NCBI GenBank assembly: GCA_030435675.1
Contig: CM059623.1
Coordinates: 2,444,012-2,508,011, forward strand
DNA length: 64,000 nucleotides
From: Steinernema hermaphroditum
Lineage: Eukaryota; Nematoda; Chromadorea; Rhabditida; Steinernematidae
Direction: 5' to 3'
Each line of letters starts with the position of its first letter. Within the stretch, counting starts at the first letter, position 1. Under the pieces are notes generated by a model, which was given only the letters and a program-made list of their open reading frames with translations, did no database searches and had not been told where the DNA came from. The position numbers and the translations under genes are program-made. This document shows, one piece after another, positions 1-12,177 of this stretch.

Positions 1-24
1 GACATCGGTATTCCATTGAATTCA

Positions 25-1206
25 ACCTACTGTATATTCTTCTTTCTTCATCATGTAGTAGCAGGCAACTGAGTGCTTTGTCCGAATCATAGTGAACGGA
101 CTCATGCATTCTACTGAACTCAGATCATAGGACGATTTAATTTCTTAAAACATACATCTATTCTCCAAATCCGCCATGACATCGCCTTGGCATTTATCTT
201 CCGAAGAAGATGTTAAAAGGTACGACGTTTCGGAACCTGATCCTTTCTTCATCTTGAGGATAAACTTATAACCAAAGCATTCTTTTGAGGTACTGTTGTA
301 GTTGAATGCAATAAGGTCCTCTTCTCCCCAGCTCATAGCACAGTCTTTGTAGGACGTCACATTGAAAAGTTCTTTGCTGGCGTTTGAACTGACAATGAGA
401 TTGTTTGGAATCTGCCGGACGTACAAATTGGCTGAAGATGGCGTAAAGCCAGCGAAGAACGAAGTTATAAGGAAGAGAAGAAGAACGGTCCCTTTACTCT
501 CCATCTGCAATATAACTTAAACGTGGAGAGACTGTTCAACTGGCCACGATAATGCAAATGGACACTGATTTTTACAGCTTAGAGACCCATCAGAGTCTTT
601 TCCACCCATACGTCTATAACGGTGGCGCCACATTTGCCATCAGCGAAAGGATGACAGCAATTTTCCATTCCTGATCTGTAAAAAATCTTTGTTACTAAGA
701 GCAACATGTTGCATGTAAGCGATTTCCTTGTTTAATGAAGCAGAACACATCCTCAACAACCCCATTGATTTGCGCGGGTGTCGTAACGCCGAAGAAGCTT
801 GACACGAAGGCGCAGCGATGGAGCACAGTAGGCGAAGTGGAGTCCCGTCATCGAAGCGGGGGAGGCGCCACGAAAGGCGAAACAAGTGACCATTTGTATT
901 GCGCGGGTGTTGGAGAGGGAGAACGGGCCGGATTTTCATCATGTGGAGGTGCTGAAGGTTCCGAGTTCGGAATTGTGGCGAGCTTCTGATTCACGATGCG
1001 GCGCGGGTGGACTGGGGTAGTGGAACCGTCTTTGTCTTTAGCCAGACATTGGGCCTACGACTTTCTGGTGTTCCAGGCCTTCTGGAGAATGAGGACAATG
1101 GTACAACAGCAGAGTCGAATATGGTGATGCCATTAGTGGGCGTTGAAGCGACGAAGAACTGAAGTTGGGCCGAGATCTGAAGTTTTTGTGCGATTCTCTG
1201 CACCGG
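25..1206. repeat. Left arm of a 1.1-kb inverted repeat
   Basis: Bases from about 25 to 1206 match the reverse complement of about 62900-63982. Similarity is high across the lectin exons and the 150 bp upstream, then declines with many indels. The copy has decayed more in the non-coding upstream part than in the exons. Outer limits are approximate because they were aligned by eye. Confidence 0.8.
31..504 (-). CDS. Secreted CW-domain C-type lectin, incomplete at window edge (copy 1)
   Basis: Exons on the minus strand are 504-156 and 113-31; the gene runs off the left edge at a GTAGGT donor. Exon 1 starts at the ATG of MESKG, directly behind a TTGCAG acceptor. It encodes a signal peptide (about residues 1-27) and a CW/PAN-like module with the spaced motifs LYVR.IP.N, SY.DC, FN..S.ECFGY and ETSYLL. 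Exon 2 supplies the start of a lectin domain (C-x-S-x-F ... ACYYMMKKEEY). The intact lectin gene at 59513-60504 has the same order of motifs and an intron at the matching place, which supports the model. Without that splice the exon would end in a stop after RCMF and give a 119-residue protein. The role in carbohydrate binding or defence is inferred from the family. An inverted copy lies at 63513. Confidence 0.7.
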
Positions 1207-2059
1207 AAGCGAGCCTCTGCACCGCCTGATATCTACCTGAAAACTGAAACGCAAGTAAACCTGCATCAGTGAACGTTAACCCCGTTGGTGTGGGTACATG
1301 TAGGCATAATTGCCCAATTACTGACTTCTGCCTGTATGATTCATCTGGTAAGTATCCTGTCTATCTCTCCCATACTGTCAGTATTATGTTTGTTTCTTTT
1401 TTTAGCCTTACAGGCCTTTGTTTGTTTTTTTTTGTGGGCTAGTTTTCAAATCTCTCTGAGGCGGATACTTCGGAAAGTTGCGAATGTGAATGTTGCCCAT
1501 CTTTTCCGTGAGAATCCAATTCCAGTCATCCTGAGGATTGTTCAGAATCCAGATCTAGATGAAGTGGTTTACCGCCGTTTATTGTACATATGCTAGTCCT
1601 GTTAGTTATATCTGGTTTCTGTTCACAAGACGATATCTTTCTAATGCTATTCTTAACCTTAATTCTTAACACTGACTTCAAGACATACACTTATGGATGC
1701 GTTCATCGCTCCCTTTACATGTGACTCTGTATTTGCTACTCCATCGATCGAATGCGAACCTTTGCAATGTCTCATAGCACTCTTCTCAACTACGATTTTA
1801 TACAGATGGCAGAAAGTACTTACAAAACGAAGAAATGGAATAGGTGCGTTTCAGGCTAGCAATAACGTGATGGTGATGTGAAGAAAACAGAGTTTAACTG
1901 ATCGAAATTGATTAAATGGAAGAAAACGAAGATGAAAAAAGGTTGGAATATACACGTACACAATACTTATTTACAAACACAACACAGCGTTGTTATTATA
2001 CACGAAGAGATGATTAGATGAGGTCGTTTAGGGTGTTCGAGATCGACCCGCCGGCGCGT
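1207..2059. other. Intergenic, no supported gene
   Basis: Between the inverted-repeat arm and the 3' end of the RING/B-box gene I see only AT-rich sequence and short open frames that need non-ATG starts. No RNA gene or repeat was recognised. Confidence 0.5.
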
Positions 2060-2958
2060 TCAGTTGTTGATCACGTCGAATTCGCTGCTTTCCTCGTCGC
2101 CACTCGTCTCCTCCTCGCTGTGATACTCAGGCTGGTCGCACACTTCGAAAGAGTCCGAAGAAGGCGAGCGGACCATGCTGGAGGGAGCTCGAAGAAGCTT
2201 GTCCTCTTCGGTGGCCTCGACAATGTCAATGTCGATCTCTGGATGGGCCTCCACCACTTGGGTCACCTTGGCCTTGGTCTTCTCGTCGATGTTCACTTCC
2301 ACTGATTCGATAGCGTCCGGTTTATGAAGTTCGACCTTTACGGGACACTCCAGTTGGGGCTTAGGCGCCGGAAGTTTCGGATACACCGATTGGGGAGCCT
2401 TCTTCTCGAGGATCTTACGCATCTCTTTAGTGGCGCTTTGTTGGGTCTCCTTCCAGAACGTGTAGGCCTAAAGGTGAGCTTTGAAAAGCAGCAAAGACTT
2501 AGGCGTACCTTCTCAATTTTGTCGACGATGTCCTTCGCCTCCCGAAGCTTATCAACCACATAGTCACTCGGGAGCACACTGCTAGTGCGGATTTCAAGAT
2601 AGATTCTGTTCATCGCCTCGGCCTCGGTCTTGATAAGGCTCATCTCGGAAAACTTCTCGATTCCGTGCTGCAAGGCTAGCACAATAAGATCGGCATATTT
2701 GGCCAAGTGACCGATCTTGGCCAACGCTTCGGCGCGCATCGATGGGACGACAGAGACGACTTTGTCGACTTGATGACCAGCGTGTTTCTCCAAGGCGCAG
2801 TACGAACATAGGATGTTCTGAAAATGTGAAAATCATTGATGTCTTGACGGCAAAATAAGAGAAAAAGCGTGAAACATAATCAAATCAGAGCGAATTTTAA
2901 GAAGTAAAGGTCGTTGATGCCAACAATACAAATATGAAAGGTTCCAGAGATACATGCT

Positions 2959-3025
<67 letters not shown>

Positions 3026-5813
3026 AGCGGTCATTTTTTTCCGCCATAAGCAATCTTTTTTTTCGCATTTTTAAGATGTGTCCTGTCTTTAAAAGTGTTT
3101 CTTTATGACTAATCCTTACCTGTGGCTGGAATCCCCGAGGGAAACACGTCGCACACATGAACACGTCCCTTTGATGGGTGCTCTCCTCCTTTTTGCACTC
3201 CATGCATATAGCCGTCGTTTTTGGATCACACTTCTCAACATTCGAGATAACCGCCGTGTTTTGGATCTTCTTGTGCGAGCTAGCCAAATGCGCCGCATAT
3301 ACATCTTCGCAGGACGGTGAATAGAGGCTCATCTTTGTGACCGTTTTGCATTTGGGACATTCCACTTTAGCCTTCGGTTCGGCTAGGATTTTCATTGTGA
3401 AACAGGAGCGGTACTTGAACTTGTCACGCATACAGTCCTCACAGAGACTGTGTCCACAGTTCAGCTTGCGAGCGCGGAACATGCCTGCGCGGCAACCGGG
3501 ACACTCGATGGCTTCGGCTAAGAGCGTGTGATAGCGACTGTTGATCTCCAGATTTGACATTTCGTTTGTGGTTTTGAGGACGTCTTCTGTGAGTGTTTTT
3601 TGCTTTTCGATCAATTCTGAAAGTGACAGAGTACATTGTAGGGCAACAGGCATAGAGAGTAAGCCCGGTTAGCTCAGTCGGTAGAGCACCAGACTCTTAA
3701 TCTGGCTGTCGCGGGTTCGAGCTAACTTTTTTGTTTTCGTCATTTATTTCGTTTTTTTCTATTTTTCATCTTTTCAAAAAAAAGAAAATAAATGAAAATT
3801 GAAGCAACAAAATGAATTCAAAAAGAATGCCTCATGCTGGAATCGAACCAGCGACCTTCTGTTTACTAGACAGACGCTCTGCCCCTGAGCCAATGAGGCG
3901 CTACGGTTCGAAACGATCAAATAGACTTACTCTCAACACACTCCGATTTGACACAACGAGCTGGCTGCGAATGACGACGACAACGTCCACAAACAACGTC
4001 GTTTTTGCAGCCGAAGAAGTGCGGACAACGTTTCAGATACTTGACACAGTCGCCACAAACCGGATCGCCGCATCCAAGCGCGTAAGGTCGAGTTGCCTGC
4101 TTCCAGCAGGACGTGCAGCGCGTGACACGGTCGACGACGCTAATATAATCGCCTGTGAGATCTTCTAAAAACGTCAATCTTGTTTGCAGGGCCGATTGGA
4201 TTGGAAAGACATTGATTTAATTTGGCCAATTTAAAAACACACAAAGAAATGTTGATCACCTGTAGTGCCGACGTTTGGAGGAGCAGCGTCAGCACGTTCG
4301 TGAGCACGTGTGATCTCTTTGTCGTAGACTTCATAGGCACACTGTTCGATCAGGGCTCCTACTTGGCGATTACATGTGACTGAAATGAAATAGATGAAAT
4401 GCTGAATGGTTCGATGTCGAAATATCAAAGGATGTACACCAAATATAATGAAAAGTATGAGGCTGTACAGTAAGATGCGCATATTTCATTTAGCCTTCCA
4501 TGAACTCTGGTGTTTGACACACAGAAAGGATTAGTCACAGTTTTGCAGCTGCTTGTTAGGAAAGAGAAAAAGTCAGCTGCTCGCAAATTCCTTTTTCGTG
4601 GCAATAACACCTGGTTCTCAGAACGCTGTTTCTGTTTGCAAATTCAGCATATAAGTTTAGCGGATAGAGTACGGTAATGGAAACATTATTGAAAAGAACG
4701 CATAGATGTGCTCAAGCATTCAAAAACATTCAAAACATTAGGGACAGTACATGTCGAACACAAGATTCTCGTTGACACATATGATTTGCAATCAACGATG
4801 GATATGTCCGATGTGGTCTAGTGGTTAGGATTTGCGGCTCTCACCCGCAAGGCCCGGGTTCGATTCCCGGCATCGGAAGAACTTTTTGGTGATTGTATTT
4901 CAATATTTGTTCTGCGCAACAATGTGGTGTTATTTTTATTTTGATCTTTAGAAACGCAAAATTCAAGTGATTGATGATCTTTAACTGGTCTTTTCAACTC
5001 GCATACATGTCGATGCCCTGTAATTCCCGACCCTTCAACTACGACTTAGGATATCATTTTGAAAATTATTTCCCAATTACAGTATCTATCTACTTTGACC
5101 CCATCTTCCAAATATTTACTCCTCTATGTCGCCCGTCCAGACTTGTTTTCCCTTGTGCTTGTAATAATAATTGACTTATCGGTCATTACCCAAAAAAATA
5201 ACACTGAACTGTAGATAAAATCTGAAGCGAAAACAAATCGCCGTCAATAGATCGCCGATTGCGATTGCTGTGACCGGTCACTCTATCGGCCACGCGATCA
5301 AAAAACTTCCTCGTTCCAACATAACTCAGCCCTACTTTGATCACAATCTAACATGGAACATTGGGCATGGAACATGGAACAACAACAGACTGACCATATT
5401 TTGGATGCACCTGTGGAGTTCAGGTACTAGTTTTAAAAGTTCTCTTAAATATGAGGTCGAGCATAAAACACTGAGCACCTTAAAGTGGGTAGAAACGTTT
5501 GGAATCTGCATAAGAGGTCCTTCACATACTCGATAAAATAGGGCCCGATTTCAGCCAGGTGCATGATTTCTTCTGCAGACTATAGGTATCTGTTTTTTGT
5601 ATCTCTAAATTCGGTCAATTTGCAAATATTCCCCTATATATGAAGTTCTGTGTTTTGGATACCGCCTTATTTTTGCACTAACTTACCGAAGAACTTTTTA
5701 ACATTGTTAGCACAACGCTGCACACGTCCCTGCTCGTCTTCCGCCTGCTGCTGCAGAAGCTGTTGCTGGCGCTTCTGCTCGGTCGCCGGGCGCGAATACA
5801 GGTTGGTCGCCAT
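2060..5813 (-). CDS. RING/B-box (TRIM-like) protein, 564 aa
   Basis: Six exons: 5813-5687, 4379-4260, 4164-3931, 3616-3120, 2817-2509 and 2467-2060; all phases agree and give 564 codons plus a stop. A TTTTCAG acceptor 24 bp before the ATG suggests trans-splicing. The product has a Q-rich helical start (residues 10-35), a first Cys-rich RING-like cluster from about C99 (C-x2-C...CGDPVCGDC), a second C3HC4-type RING from about C199 (CPGC...NCGHSLCEDC...CPKC), then B-box-like pairs (CMEC...CATC and CSYC...KH..H) and an acidic tail. This is the plan of TRIM-like E3 ubiquitin ligases; ligase activity and target are inferred. A paralogue with the same plan is at 30191-32167. The introns hold tRNA-Glu (+), tRNA-Thr (-), a broken tRNA-Lys (+) and tRNA-Asn (+). 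The join of exon 1 to exon 2 across a 1.3-kb intron rests on phase only. Confidence 0.75.
2956..3029 (+). tRNA. tRNA-Asn(GTT)
   Basis: A full cloverleaf with acceptor GCTTCCG/CGGGAGC and anticodon GTT. It lies in intron 4 of the minus-strand RING/B-box gene, on the opposite strand. A T-run follows. Confidence 0.95.
3663..3724 (+). pseudogene. tRNA-Lys(CTT) pseudogene with 12-nt deletion
   Basis: It is identical to the local tRNA-Lys up to the T-loop (GGTTCGAG), then jumps straight to the 3' flank (CTAAC plus T-run). The missing 12 nt remove the 3' side of the T stem and most of the 3' acceptor strand, so it cannot fold into a tRNA. It sits in intron 3 of the RING/B-box gene. Confidence 0.9.
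3828..3899 (-). tRNA. tRNA-Thr(AGT)
   Basis: A 72-nt cloverleaf with acceptor GCCTCAT/ATGAGGC and loop CTAGTAA. It lies in intron 3 of the same-strand RING/B-box gene, facing the broken tRNA-Lys at 3663. Confidence 0.95.
4807..4878 (+). tRNA. tRNA-Glu(CTC)
   Basis: A 72-nt cloverleaf with acceptor TCCGATG/CATCGGA and loop CTCTCAC. It lies in the 1.3-kb intron 1 of the RING/B-box gene on the opposite strand. Confidence 0.95.
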
Positions 5814-6277
5814 CTCCCCGTTCGGACGACTCCACTCTGAAAACAGCGCCCGATTGAGTCAGCGGAGGTCGCCGGACGCGTCCGCCCTTATCAGCGCGGC
5901 GAACAATGCGTGAGAGCGCATGACAGTCGGCGCGAATCAGCTGAGTCCTTTACACTTTAGCGCGAAAGTAGAAGACGGAGGCCACTTGCTTGCATCCGCG
6001 CTCGAGGGAAAAACACTTGTGCAGAACCACTATCGGCTGTTTACTTTTCGCATGGGCCGGGGGCGGCTGGTTTTTTTTTGAGTTTGTCGTGCGCCGAGGG
6101 TAGAGGTATATTTTGGTCGTATGGTGCTAAGTTGTTTGGTAAATAAATGTGAAAAACAAGGGCGTGGAAGTGGGCACTTTGGGTCTTGAATGGAGTCAAT
6201 TACTTCGGATAGGGTAAACAACAATAAAGATAAAAATTTGTTAAGGTATATGCTGGTGGGAGTGATTGCAGTGCACG

Positions 6278-6349
6278 TCCGATGTGGTCTAGTGGTTAGG
6301 ATTTGCGGCTCTCACCCGCAAGGCCCGGGTTCGATTCCCGGCATCGGAA
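6278..6349 (+). tRNA. tRNA-Glu(CTC)
   Basis: Identical in body to the tRNA-Glu at 4807; followed by a run of T. Intergenic. Confidence 0.95.
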
Positions 6350-6805
6350 GAATTTTTTGGGGTTTTCAGGAAATCTGTCTACAGTATCATTGTATCCATT
6401 GGTCGCTTTTATCAAAAATTGTTCACCTCGACACAGAAAAAGTGACCGATCAAGAGTGAACGATCTGGCAATGTGATTGGTCGGAAGCTATCCTCGGCCG
6501 ACATGTTCTCCCTCGTATTGTCGCGATATTCTCTTGTCGACGGCGTTGTAATGATTGACGTGCATTTCCCATAATTTCAGTAAACAAGACCATCAGGCGG
6601 GAAACCTCGAAGAAAAGATAAGAAGGAACCTATTGACAAGATAAGCCACGGGAAGGAAAAGAGAACAAAACAAAAGAGAAACCGCGGCGGATATGAGATT
6701 TCGTAATCGCGCCGGTGCCTGACTAATCGTGTCCGTAAAAGGTCAAAGGGGTCTGACAGATAGGTGAGTGGCACGGCACGTTAAGTGAGTTTCGTAATCT
6801 TTGTG

Positions 6806-7171
6806 AAGTAGAAGCAGAACGTAAACGGCGAATTTCAGATTTCACAATGGCGCTAGTGCATGTCTAGCCGTAGGAGGATATGTAGGGTTTCCAACGAAAA
6901 CATATTTCGAAAGTATTCGTCTTGAGAGATCGCGAATCACCAAAATAAAGCCATTGCAGTCAACATTCATGAAGGGACGACAATGATAAAGGATGTGACC
7001 GCGCTGAAGACAGACGCCCGGTTAGCTCAGTCGGTAGAGCACCAGACTCTTAATCTGGCTGTCGCGGGTTCGAGCCCCGCATCGGGCTAACTTTTTTCAT
7101 TCACTTTTGCGACCAGTGGGCGTCTTTTTATTTCATAAAACGCTCAATCTTTGAGCGGTCGTTGTCAGTTT
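6806..7171 (+). repeat. Duplicated tRNA-Lys locus, copy 1
   Basis: About 145 bp of 5' flank, the tRNA-Lys and about 80 bp of 3' flank match 13251-13591 in direct orientation. The 3' flank of both ends in a short hairpin with arms CGCTCAA and TTGAGCG. Copy 2 lacks about 40 bp just before the tRNA. Confidence 0.85.
7016..7088 (+). tRNA. tRNA-Lys(CTT)
   Basis: A 73-nt cloverleaf with acceptor GCCCGGT/ATCGGGC and anticodon CTT, followed by T6. It lies inside the duplicated locus 6806-7171. Confidence 0.95.
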
Positions 7172-10100
7172 TCCGTTTCCATCTGCATGCCTCCACATTC
7201 CGGTCATGTGAACAAGTTGCACTTGTGACGTTTCCCACTGATCGTTGCTCCATTGCGCCCAGTTTGAGTTCACAACAAAAGAATTAAAAACTCGACTAGT
7301 AATTTCTTTTTTCATCTCCCTTGTTCTAGGGCACGTAAAAGCGGAAAAGACAACGGAAAAAAGTACCTAAAAAGACGCAGAAATCTGCTGGTTTCGTGCT
7401 GCATTCCGTGCTCATTCTGCTGATTTAGATCACTCATCCTTAGAGCTTTTTTGACGATTGCCTTTTGTCCGCCGCCGTTATTACTGTATGATCAAGTTGC
7501 AGTTGGTTTTGACGTTTGACATAGATATATTCTTGTGCCCACTTACAAAATCAGTATGACCACTTATGGCATACAAAGGAATCACACGGCTGCCCCTCGA
7601 AATCTTGAATTTTTCATGTACCCTACTAAACAATGCAAACATTCGAGTCCACCGAGATCGCCGAGAACCCCGTAATCCAATGCTAAATGTTCCGAACGGC
7701 GGCCGTTCCCCGGCTAATCCATCTCCACCAAGCAGGAACAACGTCAAAGATCACGTCCCGCGTTCCTCGAATAACGCTCCCTCGAGTGCGCCCACTAAGG
7801 ACCCTCAATGGCGCACAAACAATGCATAAATCTCGAAAACCTCAAAAAATGGCGAAATCGCGCGCCAGCCCACCACAAAACACCGATCAGTCATTTCGTC
7901 GCGCGCAGCCGTCGCCGTTTGCAAATAAATAAAAGCGGAAGACGGCCGCGGCGATGGCCTCCAAAGACGGAGGTGAAAGCGATCGCGGCGACGTCGCCGC
8001 CGTCGTGCTGCCACCGCCGATGTCGGTGAACAAACAAACAACTGCCGATCGACTCGGACGATTAGGGGGCCGAGAAGACAAAGCCTCGGCTTGCCGGGTC
8101 ATTGACTCGAGGGTGCCGCTTTCGTAACCAAAGGTACATATGATAATTGACTGGGGGTGTGGAGTTGTTTTTAGCGAGATGGTGTATAAGAGAGGTGTTG
8201 AAAATTAGGATGTAGTTAGTGATTATGTTTGAGAACGAGTTCGGAGAAAACGACCTCCTAATTGATACTGTTCAAGGGGTTTAATAAGGAGCATAATTCA
8301 ACGAATGGTTGCTAAAAACGAAACTCGAAAACCTGTGTTTTCTACGAACGAGAGATCAGGGTCTTTCCCGAAAAGTTGGCTAAAGGCTGCTGAAAAATGG
8401 CTGATACGAATGGTGAATACGTTGAATGAAATGTTGATCCTTTTGCTAATAAACGCTTATTGAAATCAGGCACCATTTTTCATGTCCCAACCCAATATAA
8501 ACCGATTTGAAGCGTCCCTTAGAAGCCACTTTCAGAACGAAGGTTCGGACACATCCATGTAGTTTGATGTTTGCCGACTGAGCGTACCCCAATTCTGCAC
8601 CCATTTTGTAAATAACTTACTTGTCGCTTTTGGGAATTACATTATTTTACTTGTTATCAGAAAAGAGGCAATTATTTACCCGGAAACGGTAGGACGGAAA
8701 TTTGTGTAACTGGGTCCACCCAGCTAGGTAATACAAGTCCGAAACGAGTCCGGATCATCAAGTTAAGACTTGGACTTGATTGGATCACTGGGTACACGAA
8801 TGGAATAGGCATTTGATATGACGCGAGCAGTAAACATGCATGTTAGATGACTACTATTGTTCCGTTAAAGATGAAGAAGAGAGAATAAAAAGAGACATTA
8901 CCCAAGCAGTATCTTGACATGTATTGTAAACGTCAGATTTTGTCACATTCGATCACTTTCAGGCAGTTCCAGCTACATTCTGATTGTCTAGATAGTTGTC
9001 TTAGTGACCAAAGTGGTTGTGTAGAAGATCATTCTCCGAAACATCTCCTCATCATAAGCCAAAAAAATGTGGTATGACAGCAACCCTGCATTCGATAGTA
9101 GATAAGATGAACCGCTCATCTACTCGTATAATGCATTTCGTAGCTAAAGAGGGTAAACCAGTTTCTGCTTTAACAGCCTAAAGAGTGTGAGTTAATTGAT
9201 TGATGGAACGCGTCTTCAAAACAAGGGTGAACTTCAAAACATAATTGGTGTGCTGGGAACGAGAGAGTTTGACATTTATGAGCGATTAAATCGTATCGGG
9301 CCTGCACCATAATAGGTCGTGTCGATACCCGATACTACTCATGGACCCTGGAGAAGTAGCAATGCGTGCAAACAGGGGGGGAGGTTATTTGGGCAATGTC
9401 CAAATAACATATTTTGCCGGTTTGGTTCAAAAAACGCATCTGTCAGTTGTGATAACATTTTGCGTAAACAGCCCATTCACGGCCTGTGAACAGGAACACA
9501 GGCGTTTCGGCGAAAACAGAAATACACCTGCGGATCAAAGGTCGGAGACGCAGCGATCATGTTTACACTCTGCAAGGGGGGATCCAAGTACAAGTACCCG
9601 GCGATGGACGGAGTGGGACAGCACACGGCAGCCGATGAAGGCGAAGCTGAAGGGAGAAGAACAGAGCAAGAAGCGATGAAGTCGAGTCCAAGATCAAGTC
9701 GAAGATGGACCGACTGACTGATAACTGAAGTAGCCAGGGACACAGTTTCCGGTCTTCAAGCTGTCCACCAGTCTCACAATCTCCGGTCGCTCAACCCACT
9801 CAGGAGGATTGATTTGCCTAAGCCTAGCCACAGGTGACTGATTGAAAATGGAAATATGATTTGTAGTGTGTGACCAAATGAGCATAGGATGTTGAGGCGC
9901 AATTGCGTCGATATAATCGACTGTCCCACATAGTATCGTAACGGAAACGTACTTAGCCTGAGCTGGGCAACCCAAGCCAAGCCGAGCCAAACATGAAAGC
10001 CGGACCAGCTGGAGCCGGCTCACAAGAGAACTTTTCGAAGAGTTCACCTCTGATCGAGTTGAAAATTGCACATAGGTAGGCCTTCATTAGCGAACACCAA

Positions 10101-10617
10101 CCCCAAAAGGACAGCGGCTTCTACGCACAACTGACCGTGAAAACACCTTTTTAAAGTTGGAGAAGTAAGAGGGAGAAGTATGAGTCGGAAATGGAGCAAA
10201 ACCGGAACCGTCGAGGAACAACGCGGCTCAACCACACACACCTGTTGGCCAAGTGGGCCATAGCCATGTGAACGCAACTTCCGCAGGGTGTTTGCATGAT
10301 CAGGTGCACGTATAATCCGAAGCCCCTTTGGGGTCGACGTTCGGGTCTAATGAAGGCCTACCGTGTGTCAATTTTAAAGCTCGATCCGAGACAGACTCTT
10401 CGGAAATATGTCCTTGCCAGATTGTAGAATTTCGTAGAGTCCGCTTCACCGTTCACGGCTGTGACTTCATGGCGGATTCGCGTTTTCACAATTGCGCGAG
10501 TTTATGCCTAGTCATAGTCATGGTTGTTGGGATTCTGACACATTTCGAAAGTGGTCGCTTCGAGTGATAAGAAAGCAAGTGGTTGGTTAAACATTGTCGC
10601 GACGACTTAAAGTCGAC
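7172..10617. other. Intergenic, no supported gene
   Basis: Mostly AT-rich. A GC-rich stretch at about 7620-8110 holds a 57-codon open frame at 7954-8127 starting MASKDGGESD. No partner exon was found, so it may be a promoter or isolated first exon. Nothing else was recognised. Confidence 0.4.
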
Positions 10618-10690
10618 GCCCGGTTAGCTCAGTCGGTAGAGCACCAGACTCTTAATCTGGCTGTCGCGGGTTCGAGCCCCGCATCGGGCT
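10618..10690 (+). tRNA. tRNA-Lys(CTT)
   Basis: The same 73-nt sequence as at 7016, followed by a T-run. Its flanks differ from the 7016/13425 pair. Confidence 0.95.
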
Positions 10691-12113
10691 AACTTTTTAA
10701 ATTGCACTGCCGTTGTATCAATAAAACAGGACACCAAAACAAACGGTGTAAATAACCACTTTATGAACAAATAGCCTTTTACAAATGTAATCAGAGGCAG
10801 ATGAATTACTATAACAAATTATCTCACACCATGAATGGATCGATTCAGAGAAACACACCACCAGCATGTTGCCATGTATCTTCACTGATTCGGGTCCCCC
10901 TTTCACGCGATAAGGGATCAAAAAACAGCAGCGCTCGTCAACCCACTTGGAAAGAGACCAGTCTCCGTATGATCACGATTAACGAAAGTGCAGAGCGATA
11001 AGACTTCATACATTTCACGATTAGAATGTACTTTTCAATGACTAAACAAAATTGACCAGTCATGTCATGACGCATGACAAGTTCAACTCGCCCGAATCGG
11101 GCTGAGTCACATGGACACCATAAACCAATATCCACAAGTGTATGACAATCGCTTATCTGAGCCACTGGAAAAGTTCAAAAACAACAGTTAACCCGGAGCC
11201 ATTAAAAGAGCGTTCCTTGCTCTCTGCTGCCATCGCCATTCGCCAAAAAGTCAAAAGTCGTCATAATTTATGGGTGAGCGCCATCCAGCCGCATGACAAA
11301 TGTGAATCAAAACAGCAGACGAGAGCGGAAAAAGTGACTGACAGGTGTGACGTAATGCCATTGTTTTAAAAGCATTCGAACAGTAACTCACAAGGGAGTA
11401 ATCAACTACGGTACATAAGTGGTTCCATGTTTCGGAGCTTGGCGCTCATTCAATGGTAAGTAGCCTGGTTAAGTCGCCAAAACATGATCAAACACGTGAA
11501 ATCGAAAACAGAAATCAAGTCAATTCTGCAGTTAGGCCAAGTGACACCTACAAACAGCTTGATGCCAAATTTAACCATATCTGAACTTGATAATTTCAAA
11601 GCAAATACTACTGCAGTCGGTGTCGGTTAGGTTCCCCAATAAGCTGGACAATTTGGAAGGGATGCTTTGTAGGTCACATAACTGACCACTAGATGAATGA
11701 TATAATGAGGTTAATGGCTTTGATTAGCGTTTTTATATGTCATTATAGCAATCAATTTCAATAGCCTTTTGTTCGTGCTAGAAGACAAAAACTGATAAAA
11801 GTCTTACTCGTAAAGACGGGAATTGTAGGGGTCACGGACTGTGAAAGCCTGTACTCCTTCTACGAAATACATTGAGATACTTATGTTGATGATTTTATGG
11901 CTCAGTTCCAGAAGTTCCTAGTCAGTTTTATACGGGACTGCTTCACTTATGCCTCGACAAAGTCAATAAGTAATTTTAAGTAGATGGAGCTAGTAATTCC
12001 CCAAAACACCAGCGGGATCATGTGCAACAAATGGCTCGAATAAAATATGATTGAAAACAGCATTCACACATCAGGCGTAACAGCAAGCCCATCCTCATCT
12101 GCGTAGTTAGCAC

Positions 12114-12172
12114 ACCCGGTTAGGTCTTCGATTTTAATGCGAGAGGTCGAGGGTTCGATCCCCGCCGGGGTC
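12114..12172 (+). pseudogene. Degenerate tRNA-Lys-like relic
   Basis: It begins ACCCGGTTAGGTC, close to the local tRNA-Lys 5' end. About 17 nt of the D-arm appear lost. An ATTTTAA loop and an intact B box (GGTTCGATCC) follow, but the acceptor strands no longer pair well. Confidence 0.5.
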
Positions 12173-12177
12173 AAACT

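Noticed and set aside
1285..1596. 103-codon plus-strand frame with hydrophobic start
   Set aside because: Starts at TTG, lies in AT-rich low-complexity DNA and has no splice or family support.
7954..8127. 57-codon frame MASKDGGESD... as a gene
   Set aside because: No following exon with matching phase was found; kept only as a note in the intergenic entry.
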